Source: Acanthamoeba sp. SK_2022b (lineage: Eukaryota; Discosea; Longamoebia; Acanthamoebidae). Taken from it: DNA of 20,055 bases. This document shows, piece by piece, positions 1 through 7,846 of the stretch. The notes beneath the pieces are model-generated. The model was given only the letters and a program-made list of their open reading frames with translations, ran no database searches and was not told where the DNA came from. Both the position numbers and the translations under genes were made by a program. The stretch covers positions 1 through 20,055 of the forward strand of contig JANDJZ010000041.1 in the NCBI GenBank assembly GCA_027943245.1. Direction: 5' to 3'. Each line of letters opens with the position of its first letter. Position 1 is the stretch's first letter.

Positions 1-1315
1 TGTCCTACGGTCCCTCGGACGTGGGCGAAGGCGCCGTCACGACTGGTGCGCACACCCACTCCACTGCCACTACACTCTTTTTTCTTTTTGTTTTCTTTTC
101 CCTTTTCCCTTTTCCCTTTTGTTTCTCTCTCGGCCTCGTAGCGGCGAGGTGCTGATGCCCCCCCCCCCTCTTTCCTCATTGGCCTCCTTGTTTCCTCTGG
201 GACAGCTTCACTGCCGCGTATTGCGAAGTTCCACAACAAGCTGCGGAGCGTGTTGGGCCAGAACAAGCACTACCAGAGCTACACCGTACATCCTCCCCAT
301 CCGCATCGCCCCGATTGGGCAGGACGCGCCTTGACTGCCCTTCCCTTCCCTGAAACGACGTCGTCCTCTGGCGGTGCCCACCCAGGTGAGCAAGTTCGCA
401 GAGATCGAGGCCCATCTGGCCACCACCGTCATCTCGGCCATCCAGCACGTCTTCATCCCCGACATTCGGTTCCCCGCCGTGCAAGCCGACAAGGTTAGCT
501 CTCGTTGTTTGTTTTGTTTTGTTTTGTTTTGTTTTGTTTTGTTTTGTTTTGTTTTGTTTTGTTTTGTTTTGTTTTGTTGTCTCCCTTTCGAGAGATCTCG
601 CTCGCTCACCCTGGCTCTGCTACAGGTCCTGGTGCCCATCGTCGTGCTCCGCAACCACGTCGAGTTCAACCCGTGGCACAGGGACCACCCGTACTCGATC
701 GACGTCGACACCATCAGGCGGGAGGTGGCCAAACTGGCCCTGCCCAACCAGGAGGTGACCGTCGTGACCGACATGCACGGCCTGCACGAGCACAAGCACA
801 TCGCCCTCGCGCTGGCCAAGGCCCACAAGACCGACACCGTCCACGAGCTCAACATCATGGGCCGCTACACCGTGCGCGCCTCCCAGCGCCTGCGCTCTCC
901 CCCGCGCGCGCGCCTCACCCCCCCCCCCCGTGTTGGCGCGTGCAGGCCCGGGAGAAGCCCTACATCGACGGCCGCGCGCTGCTCCAGCAGATGAAGGACG
1001 CGCAGGACATCATCACCTCCGGCTTTCTCCAGTCCGCCGAAGAGCGCGCCCACCTGTCCGCCTTCTTCTCTCGGTACAGCATCACCTTCTTGTCCTCCTC
1101 TTCCTCCTCTTCATCATCATCATCTTGCATGCGCATGACCCATGGCCGCCACAGGGCGCAGCCAGCGGCGCCGGGACAGCAGGGAGCCCCGGCCTCGGAG
1201 AAGGCGGTCTACGTCTTCTCTCTCCTCCTCTCCCCCCATCTCCAGAACGCCCTCTTGGACCGCAGCTCCCTCTACACCGCGTACGTTCGAGAGAGAGAGA
1301 GAGAGAGAGAGAGCG

Positions 1316-1386
<71 letters not shown>

Positions 1387-1749
1387 CACCGGCGCGCCAA
1401 CGCCGCGACACGTCGTCCACTTACCCCGCTGCCCTCCCCCCATTCCAAATCGCTCTCGCTCGGAACGGAGCAGGTCGGCCGAGGGGGTGATCGTGCTGCA
1501 GACCAACGCGACGGAGGTGCCGGTGCCCTTCTTTGCCCAGGACGCGCCCGTGATGCTCCACCCGAACGACCCCACGCGGCACATCGTCGCCGGCATCGCC
1601 ACCGCGCTCGGGGCCCTCAGCACGCCTCTCGGGCGCTACTCGCCGCTCCACTCGCGCGTCGTGCAGTCCCACATGTGGGCCACCGGGTACACCCCCGCCT
1701 CACGTTATGGCCCAGCGGGGCGCGCCCTCCCCCCCCACGTCGAGGCGCA

Positions 1750-1796
<47 letters not shown>

Positions 1797-2925
1797 CATG
1801 GCGCGTGGTGGCCAGGCATCACCCCTTCGGGCCGTACACGACGACTACCGGCATCTCGCGCGTGTTTGTGGACATGGTGACCAGGAACGCCGTGCTGTCG
1901 CGCCTGGACCAGGCGCTCAAGAAGATCCACAAGGCCATCGCCAAGGTCGATCGATTCGCCAAGGTAGCCCATGCTCCCCCCCCCCACAATTGCCACGCGC
2001 ACGCCATTGGCGGGCCGGGCTGGACTGAACCGCGGTTGGTTGGCTGCGCGTTTGTTTGGTCCGCGGCAGCGGTACCTCTACGACCCCTTTGGCGAGAACG
2101 TGACCATGAGCGACGTCAAGGGAACCACCATCGGTTCGGCCACCGAGTTCGTCGGGTCCATGGCGGTACCACAGCCCCTTTCCTTTTCTCCCCCCCCCCA
2201 AACCCCCTCCACGCTTTTCTTTTGTCAAACAGTTGTCGTCGTCGTCGTCGTCGTCGTCGTATTGTTGTGACTGCATCACCGCCCACCAATAGGATCTCGA
2301 GGCTGGCTCCAACGGGCCCGAGCTCTGGCAGGGCCGGGAAAGCGAGAGAACCGCTACCTTCCGACCGCTGCCCGTTTCCACAGGTCCTCCTCCTCCTCAC
2401 TTCCATTCTCCTCCTCCTCCTTCTCCCCCCCCCCTCACTATCCCTATCCCGTGTCTCCTGCGCTGCTGGTTCGTTCGTCCGGTGGGCTGACGACTACCCC
2501 CCCCCCTCTCCCTCTTCTCTCTCGGGCGTACAGTCGAGCGGCTGTACGGCGAGATGAACCGGCTCGAGGGCATGTTCCAGCGCATCGGCGGCCTCCTGCT
2601 CGAGTACAAGCTCAAGGAGGCCTACGAGGTAGGCTTGCTCTCTCTCTCTCTCTCTCTCTCCCCACACATGTGAGAGTGTGTGATTGGAAGCAAGGAGGAT
2701 TGGGGGGGGAAGGCGCCCCGTCGCTTTAACGTTGCTCCTCCTCCTCCCATCAGCTGTCGAGTTCGGCGGGGGTGAGCGCGGTGACCTTTGCCCAGTACGT
2801 GAAGGACGAGATCAGGGAGGCCGAGGCCGAGCTCCTTTGCTGCGTCCTGCACCACACGCCGACTCACTCCTCCTTCCTCGGCGATCTCCTCCAGTACCTC
2901 CTCGTGTACGTTCTATGCTACTACC

Positions 2926-2967
<42 letters not shown>

Positions 2968-3133
2968 GCGCGCGCGCGAGACGACCATATGAATGGACCG
3001 CGTAGGTCTGACATGCTCTGCGGGCGTGGGCGTGTGCAGGTTCGTTCTGGCCGTGTTCTTCATGCTGGCGCTGGTCGTCTTCCTCAAGCGGAAGCCCCAG
3101 ACGAAGCAGTCCCTGCTCTCACGGCGTCGATGA
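1..3133 (+). CDS. Partial conserved membrane protein of unknown function with a C-terminal transmembrane anchor
   Basis: The 5' end is outside the window; the first complete codon is at position 3. Exons that keep frame are 1-45, 206-285, 386-493, 626-871, 946-1073, 1155-1280, 1474-1686, 1816-1963, 2070-2165, 2293-2383, 2534-2628, 2754-2905 and 3040-3133 (stop TGA 3131-3133), giving about 539 visible residues. Near the C-terminus a hydrophobic stretch (FVLAVFFMLALVVFLKRK) followed by basic residues looks like a single membrane anchor with a short cytosolic tail, so most of the protein should be luminal or extracellular. The segments MWATGHHPFGPYT and DMVTRNAVLSRLDQAL resemble, from memory, a plant family of uncharacterised membrane proteins (At3g28720-like). 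That link is unverified and no enzymatic motif is visible. The stretch 1207-1245 could be read as a 39-nt intron but is probably coding, because that is too short for splicing. The 2384 donor (GTCCTC) is weak. Confidence 0.6.
508..578 (+). repeat. (GTTTT)n pentanucleotide microsatellite
   Basis: About 14 copies of GTTTT lie inside the intron between 494 and 625 of the first gene. The array makes a long open frame in several phases that has no coding value. Confidence 0.95.
1289..1384 (+). repeat. Compound (GA)n-(GC)n-(AC)n microsatellite
   Basis: Three dinucleotide arrays follow each other, the AC part being about 62 bp, all inside intron 1281-1473 of the first gene. Exons on both sides keep phase (T-A-S across the junction), so the repeat is removed by splicing. 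Confidence 0.95.
1750..1797 (+). repeat. (GAT)n trinucleotide microsatellite
   Basis: About 16 copies of GAT/ATG lie inside intron 1687-1815 of the first gene. In open-frame view it looks like poly-Asp or poly-Met, but the flanking exons join across it as WATG-HHPFGPY, so it is not translated. Confidence 0.93.
2926..2979 (+). repeat. (CA)n-(CG)n microsatellite
   Basis: A dinucleotide array inside the last intron (2906-3039) of the first gene, immediately before the exon that encodes the membrane anchor. Confidence 0.93.
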
Positions 3134-3218
3134 TCTCATCACGCACCGCCTCTTCTCCCGCATCCAATCCTCCCCTTCCTTCCCTGTCCCTCCGATTCTC
3201 CACCTCGCCGCGTTGTTA

Positions 3219-3223
3219 TTTGT

Positions 3224-3258
<35 letters not shown>

Positions 3259-3259
3259 T
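3219..3259 (-). terminator. Probable polyadenylation signal of selenoprotein S, formed by a (TTTA)n array
   Basis: Read on the minus strand, the tetranucleotide array is a string of overlapping AATAAA hexamers. It lies about 140 nt past the SECIS hairpin, so a transcript ending here would include both the UGA codon and the SECIS. Inference from position and hexamer only. Confidence 0.5.
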
Positions 3260-3395
3260 CTGCTCATTCTACCTCTTTGGGTTCATTGGGGGGGGGGTTG
3301 GTGGGTTGAACAGCGTTGGCTGGTTTAGTTAAGTTTAGTTTAGTTTAGTTTGTGCAGCGGGCAAGTACACTTGCGCGATTGGTGGCGGTGGATGC

Positions 3396-3460
3396 GCGGC
3401 GATAGGTCAGCCGGGGCCCTCTTCCGTGGAAGTTTGTAGCCCTGGCTTCATGCGCGCCGC
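3396..3460 (-). promoter_or_regulatory. SECIS element (type II-like) in the selenoprotein S 3' UTR
   Basis: On the minus strand the parts come in SECIS order. Lower stem GCGGCG (3460-3455) pairs with CGCCGC (3401-3396). Then comes the core AUGA (3451-3448), faced by GA at 3408-3407, which allows the tandem sheared G.A pairs. Upper stem AGCCAGGGCU pairs with GGCCCCGGCU, nine of ten positions pairing including one G.U. After this stem comes AC and then the AAA bulge, 12 nt past AUGA, the normal spacing. A mini-helix CUUC/GAAG with loop CACG caps it, as in type II SECIS. The AUGA core is about 325 nt downstream of the UGA codon. A folding and SECIS-model search would be decisive; the match by eye is close to complete. 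Confidence 0.85.
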
Positions 3461-3769
3461 AGCGTCCAGACCGTCCTTGCTCCGTGCGCACGCGGCCAAC
3501 GCCCGGGAGAGCGGAGAGCGCGCTGGGCCGGGCGCACGTGATGTGATGTGATGCTCCTCACAACCACCTTCGGCCTCCGCCGCCGATCCTCCCATTCGTT
3601 TCGTGAAGCGAAGAAGAGTCGACAGCGTCGGCGCCCCTCACCGCCCCCAAGGCAGCCAGAGAGAGAAAGAGAGAAAGAGAGAAAGAGAGAGAGAGAGAGA
3701 GAGAAGGAGAGAAGAGGGAGAAAGGCTGCCCTGCGGTAGTGGGTGAGGCGAGGGGGGCGGTTGTGGAGC

Positions 3770-3927
3770 TTAACCTCATCCGCCCGTGTTGCAGGCGGGG
3801 GCCTTGAAGAAGCGAACATTGCGGCCGCCGCCGCCGCCGCCGCTGCTGCTCGACCACGGCGACAGGGGATAGTCATCTGCTGCAGATCGTGATCAGACAC
3901 CACATCACAACGCACACTTGGAGCCAT

Positions 3928-3962
<35 letters not shown>

Positions 3963-4507
3963 AAGAGGTGGCGCACTGTTCGGGCGAAGCTTCTGGGGCT
4001 TCTTGGGCTTGAGCTTCTGCAGCTCCTTGGCCTCCTTGGAGGCCTCCTTCAACCGCTCCTGCTGCGCCAGCCGCGCCAAACGCAGCCCTTCCTCGTGGTC
4101 CGTCTCTGGCGAGGACGGCAGGCAACCCCAGCAGCGCTACCCGGATAAGCGCAAGGCGCCAAGAGAATTGGGGAGAGAGAGAGAGAGAGAGAGAAGGCGC
4201 ACCGGGTAAGCGAGGGGCGGGGTAGAGAAGCTGGTTGCGCAGGTCAATGAGGGTTTGCCGAACGTGCGGCCAGGCTACAACGAGAGCCAACACCACGAAG
4301 AGGCCTATCCACAGGTACACCTGCAAGGTCCAAGATAGGCATCAACGCCAAAGAAAGAGGCAAGGCAACAAAGTAAAAATTAAAAGTTGCATCATGGCCA
4401 TGAAGCTTAAAACCACAAATATGAGGATGCAATCGTACATAGTTTTGAGTTATAAATTGATGGAGGAATTGGGAGGTGCTGCCCACCAGACCGCCAGGGT
4501 CGAGCAT
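3770..4507 (-). CDS. SELENOS: Selenoprotein S (VIMP-like ER membrane protein) with UGA-encoded selenocysteine
   Basis: Exons on the minus strand: 4507-4439, 4320-4203, 4105-3977 and 3876-3770 (or 3879-3770), giving 140 or 141 residues. A short N-terminus leads to one transmembrane helix (residues about 24-44, LWIGLFVVLALVVAW). A charged, Ala/Glu/Lys-rich helix follows (ARLAQQERLKEASKEAKE), the place where the vertebrate protein forms its coiled coil and binds p97/VCP. The tail has DYPLSPW, a Ser/Gly run like the YNPLSG-Gly region of human SELENOS, then ACNTGG, UGA (3778-3776), GGT and TAA. Reading UGA as Sec gives a GGUG C-terminus with Sec next to last, exactly as in human SELENOS. Cys133 lies six residues before it, so the redox partner may differ in spacing from vertebrates. 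Known family role: ER-associated degradation, linking p97 to Derlins, with reductase activity. It is shorter than the human protein (189 residues). A reading that stops at UGA would lose only two residues, so automated annotation may miss it. Confidence 0.87.
3928..3960. repeat. (AGC)n trinucleotide microsatellite
   Basis: Eleven AGC copies lie inside the last intron of selenoprotein S. On the minus strand an unspliced reading gives a poly-Leu or poly-Ala tract, which is an artefact. Confidence 0.93.
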
Positions 4508-4698
4508 CTTGGGCTTCTTTTGTTTCTGTTGGGTGACGTCACCCGAGCCTTTTTGTGGCTGGCCACCAGAAAAACGGAAGAGAAAACGAGAAAAGAAAGA
4601 GAAAATCAGTGCGGGCACGACGAAGACAACGGGGGAACAAGTGCTACGAGCGGGAAGAAGGTAAGGTAAAGCGCGGCGAGGCAGCGAAAAGGCCCAAC
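4508..4698. promoter_or_regulatory. Bidirectional promoter region between selenoprotein S and the START gene
   Basis: Only 191 bp separate the two divergent start codons. A perfect 14-bp palindrome sits 24 bp from the selenoprotein S ATG. The START side is purine-rich. No TATA box is evident. Shared regulation is an inference from geometry. Confidence 0.6.
4531..4544. promoter_or_regulatory. CRE/ATF-type palindrome GGGTGACGTCACCC
   Basis: A perfect 14-bp inverted repeat with the TGACGTCA core recognised by CREB/ATF bZIP dimers in many eukaryotes. Being symmetric, it could serve both divergent genes. It may also lie in the selenoprotein S 5' UTR, since it is very near the ATG. Confidence 0.55.
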
Positions 4699-6193
4699 AT
4701 GTTGCGCGCGGAGGGGCCGGCAGCTGTGATGGCGACGGGAACGACCGATTCTGGTCGACGCTCTCGCAGGATGAGCCTTGGCCGGGGTGCACAGCAGCGT
4801 CGCGACGAGGAGTCGGGGAGGTCGCCCTGCGCGGCCTATGCCGCCGTCATCGAGGACACCTTCGACGACCTGCTGGACGAAGTGGACCTTGCCGAGGAGT
4901 GGAAGCTCATCAAAGAGGAACTGGGCGTCAAGGTCAGCAAAAAGGCAGTCGAAAACGGCGCGGTACCGACACCTCCCCCTCACCCCTCTCTTCTTTCTTT
5001 GTCTCCCGCCTCTCAAACCAACGAACGTGGCGGGAATTGCAGTGGTGTACCACCACCACCCACCACCCACCACCCACCACCCAGCAGCAGCTGTGGCCTC
5101 TTCTCTCTCTCTCTCTCTCTTTCTGAGCACGAGTTCGTGGCCTTACGTTCTTTTTGTGCGCGCGTGTGCGCAGGTGAACTGCATGCGCGGTGACGCCGAC
5201 CTCCAGTGCTCGGCGCAGGAGTTTCGACAGATGGTCCTGCAGGCTGGTTCTCATCGCCCCCCTCCCCCCTCCCGGTTCGTGGGCGCCCACCCCCCTCACG
5301 GCGTCATCTTGGGGGGGGGGGGGCAACAGATCGCTGGCGGGAGTGGGACATTTTTGCGGCGGCCAGCCGGCTGGTGCGGGACCTCGAACCCGACGCCCCC
5401 GGCCACACCGGGATTGTACATATCACCTACTCTGCTCCCTGGCCGCGTACACGCCTGCCCCCCCCCCTCTTCACCTCCGTCCACCACGCGCACGTGGAAT
5501 GAAGGAAGCTCATCATTGGGTGGGGGGGGGGGCAACGTTGCATCTTCTTCTACTACTACTTGCCTATGTGGGCCGTAGTGAACTCGCGAGACGTGTGCGT
5601 GTTGATGTCGTCGCGAGAGTACGAGGACGGCACCGTGATCGTCAGCGCGCGATCTGTCGCCGACGACAATTGCCCCGAAGTCAGCGGTGCCCGCCCCTTC
5701 CCCCCTCCCCCCTTCCCCCCCCCTCCGCCGCGTTGACGTCGACAGGGCTGCGGCTAATCGGGGGGGAGGGGGCACACTGTTTGGTGGGCGTGTTGGTGCA
5801 ACAGGCACGGTGCGGGCGGAGTTGTTCTCTTCGGGCTATGTAATTACACCGCGGGACGAGGGAGGCATCCACGTGGCCTACATCCTGCAGATCGACTTCA
5901 AGGGTACTCCCCTTCAACAACCACGACGACCCACCCCCCTCCACTTGGTCGTTGGCGTCGTCGTCGTCGTCTTCAGCACACCGCGCCTCGCCAGAGACGT
6001 GAGATCAGCTCTTAATTGGAACAATGGCGGCGCGTGGGGCGTGTTGCGTCGGTCAGGCCGGATACCGTCGTGGATCACCAACATCCTGAGCATGGAGATG
6101 CCCAAGTCGCTGTCCCGTGTCGCCAAGTGCATCATCCGAGACCGCGAGAAGTTTGTCCAGACCCAGCAGAGACGCGCCAGCGAGAGCGGATGA
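4699..6193 (+). CDS. START-domain lipid-binding protein
   Basis: Exons 4699-4962, 5174-5246, 5330-5446, 5579-5686, 5805-5903 and 6057-6193 join in phase and give 265 residues. After a basic, low-complexity N-terminus (about 45 residues) comes a START domain to about residue 255. Landmarks in order are EEWKLIKEELGVKVSKKA, SAQEFRQMVLQADRWREWD, the NSRDVCVLMSSREYEDGT segment (family RDF/vy motif), DGTVIVSARSV, VRAELFSSGYVI, HVAYILQIDFKGRIPSWI (family D-x-x-G-x-IP) and the C-terminal lid helix with ITNILSMEMPKSLSRVA. START domains hold one lipid in a closed cavity and move sterols, phospholipids or ceramide between membranes; the ligand cannot be told here. There is no signal peptide or transmembrane segment, so it should be cytosolic. 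An earlier in-frame ATG (4555) exists, but 4699 begins closer to the recognisable protein. Confidence 0.85.
5049..5083 (+). repeat. (CCACCCA)n-like short tandem repeat
   Basis: CACC-rich heptamer-like units inside intron 4963-5173 of the START gene, followed by a CT run at 5103-5123. Confidence 0.8.
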
Positions 6194-6722
6194 GCCACAC
6201 CGCCCCCCCCCCCACCAAACTGTTATTATTTATTGACCCCTGCCCAACAGCAGGGCCAGTTTTGAGCGTTGACCTCTCACTTGCTCTGATCGGCAGTGCA
6301 CCACAGCTGTAGTACCTTGTGGAGGAGGCCAGGCGAAGCAGAGAAAGCGGGTAATGCCAGATCTGGAGAAGGGAAAGTTGTTGAGTGGGCCAAGAAGGCT
6401 GGGCTCAAGGCCTGGAGTGAGTTGCGCCCCTGTCGCTGCTGTCACCACCAGGTGCCAATGGTCCAGCCGATGGCAAGATGACGCAAGACTCCACCTTCTC
6501 CAAGAGACCAACTGCCATCAGCTAAATGTGGTCAAAGGCGGTTTGAGTGAGGAGATCTTGTTGCATATCAGCCATGCTTATCAATGCTGGCAGGGATCAT
6601 TTTTCGTTTTTCTTGGGCCTTTTCTCTGTTTCATCTGGCAATTTATCCGGGGTAGCGCAATTTGAGGGAGCTGGGACAACAAGCCAAAAAAACATTAAAG
6701 AAAGAGACTAGACTGCACGAAG
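6194..6722. other. Intergenic region, START 3' end to calmodulin-like start
   Basis: Contains a poly-C run right after the START stop and presumably the promoter of the next gene. Open frames on both strands here show no family similarity, no splice-consistent extension and no RNA gene that I recognise. Confidence 0.6.
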
Positions 6723-7383
6723 ATGGTAGCCCCCTCCCTTTGTTGCGCTGAAGGTGGAGTCGCTTAACCTTTGTATGGTAGGTGGACAAATTGGATGAGG
6801 AAATGGTGGACGAGATTAAGCAGGCTTTTGCCAAGTTCGACAAGGACAAAGACGGTCGCGTGAACGCGCTCGAGCTGGGCAAGATCATGCGCGAGATGGG
6901 CCACAACCCCACCTACGGCGAGCTTGAAACCATCATCAAAGAAAACGGCGGTTGGTGCTCCCTTTTAATGCCCCCTTTTTTTTTATTGGGTTCGTTTTCA
7001 TTTTATTTATTTATTTATTATTTATTTCGTGCAGGCGGAGGCGTGCTGGACGTGAACGGTTTCCTGAGCATGGTGGCCAAGAACTACTCCTCCACCGACA
7101 ATGAGCGCGACCTCATCGAGGCCTTCACGGTGCACCTCTCGTCCCTCGTCGTTGTCATGGCGCGTGGCTTGCTGACACGGGCTCGTGCGGAGGGCTGTAG
7201 GTGTTCGACAAGGACGGTAAGGGGTTCATCTCCGTGATGGAGCTGCGAAGCATCCTGTGCAACATGGGCGAGAAGCTCACCGACCAGGAGGTCGAGGAGA
7301 TGCTCCGCAACGCCTGCATCCAGGGCGACGGCAATGTCGACTACGCCGCCTTCGTGCGCCACATGATCGCCCGCGACAAGTGA
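6723..7383 (+). CDS. Calmodulin-like EF-hand protein (149 residues)
   Basis: The ATG (6723-6725) is followed at once by an intron. Coding continues in 6782-6950, 7035-7129 and 7201-7383 (stop TGA). The product has 149 residues, the length of calmodulin, and the calmodulin layout of two EF-hand pairs joined by a central helix. EF-hand 1 has a canonical loop [14 protein letters not shown]-hand 3 is canonical, [14 protein letters not shown]-hand 2 ([12 protein letters not shown]) lacks most ligand residues. EF-hand 4 ([12 protein letters not shown]) has lost the first Asp and the last Glu. It should therefore bind about two Ca2+ ions and is better called a calmodulin-like protein or myosin light chain relative than calmodulin. 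The intron after ATG also occurs in animal calmodulin genes. The gene is convergent with the LRR-phosphatase, whose stop is 277 bp away. Confidence 0.88.
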
Positions 7384-7659
7384 GCCAAGCGTTGCTTCTC
7401 CTCCTCCTCCTCCTTCTCCCGCGTGGTGTGTACAATGCACCGTAATGGTGTTGGCGCACGTGTGTCGTCCATGCAACAGCGACGCAGTGCTTCCAGTCAT
7501 CGCGCACGTTTGGGGGGGGGGGAGCGAGGGCATGTCACAAAGTGTGGTTGGAGAACGGCCTGCCTCCGCGTGTTCATTATTATTGCTACCCTGCCACCGG
7601 TGGGTAGAGTGGAGTTGGGGGAGGCGGAGCACGCTCGTCGTACGCGCCTGCTGTGTTGT
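7384..7659. other. Convergent 3' region between the calmodulin-like and LRR-phosphatase genes
   Basis: Holds the two 3' UTRs. There is a TCC-rich run just after the calmodulin-like stop and a G9 run near 7511. No AATAAA was found close to either stop and no coding exon fits. Confidence 0.55.
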
Positions 7660-7804
7660 TTAGTCGGGATTGCTGCTGTCTTCCTGGCCCTCCAGCTGCT
7701 GATCGCCCGCCGCGAGCGCCCGTGCCTTCTTGAGGCGCCTGTGATACTTTCGCAGCTGATACACAAATCCCTCGTTCGGTTGGATGCACCGTCGCGCCCT
7801 TCAC

Positions 7805-7846
<42 letters not shown>

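Larger units (their letters stand above)
3134..3769. other. Convergent 3' UTR region between the membrane-protein gene and selenoprotein S
   Basis: There is no credible coding exon here. It holds the 3' end of the plus-strand gene, a (TTTA)n array at 3219-3259, a short TTTAG-like run near 3325-3350, and a GA-rich array at 3657-3707. On the minus strand it is the 3' UTR of selenoprotein S with the SECIS hairpin (3396-3460). The TTTA array reads as overlapping AATAAA on the minus strand, beyond the SECIS. Confidence 0.75.

Noticed and set aside
505..2028. Plus-strand open frame of 507 codons across the first gene
   Set aside because: It passes through GTTTT, CA and GAT repeats and shifts frame against the exon chain. 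The codons are low-complexity and unlike any family.
1142..2557. Plus-strand open frame of 471 codons
   Set aside because: Includes real exon pieces (VLQTNATEVP) but reads through several introns and microsatellites, so it is not a protein as it stands.
3325..3350. TTTAG-like run as a telomeric remnant
   Set aside because: Only a few imperfect units inside a 3' UTR; too short to mean an interstitial telomere.
3776..3778. TGA taken as the true stop of the selenoprotein S gene
   Set aside because: Possible in principle, but the following GGT TAA reproduces the known family ending and a SECIS-like hairpin lies downstream.
3928..3960. AGC array as a polyglutamine or polyserine coding tract
   Set aside because: It lies within a phase-supported intron of selenoprotein S.
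3448..4326. Minus-strand open frame of 292 codons over selenoprotein S
   Set aside because: Only its first part (transmembrane helix exon) is coding. It then reads through introns and the 3' UTR in the wrong frame, hiding the UGA-containing exon.
5241..5248. GC-AG donor after CTGCAG in the START gene
   Set aside because: A normal GT donor four bases later (5247) gives the family sequence ADRWREWD with right phase.
6354..6665. Plus-strand open frame of 103 codons between START and calmodulin-like genes
   Set aside because: No similarity, no splice-supported extension and ordinary composition for non-coding DNA here.
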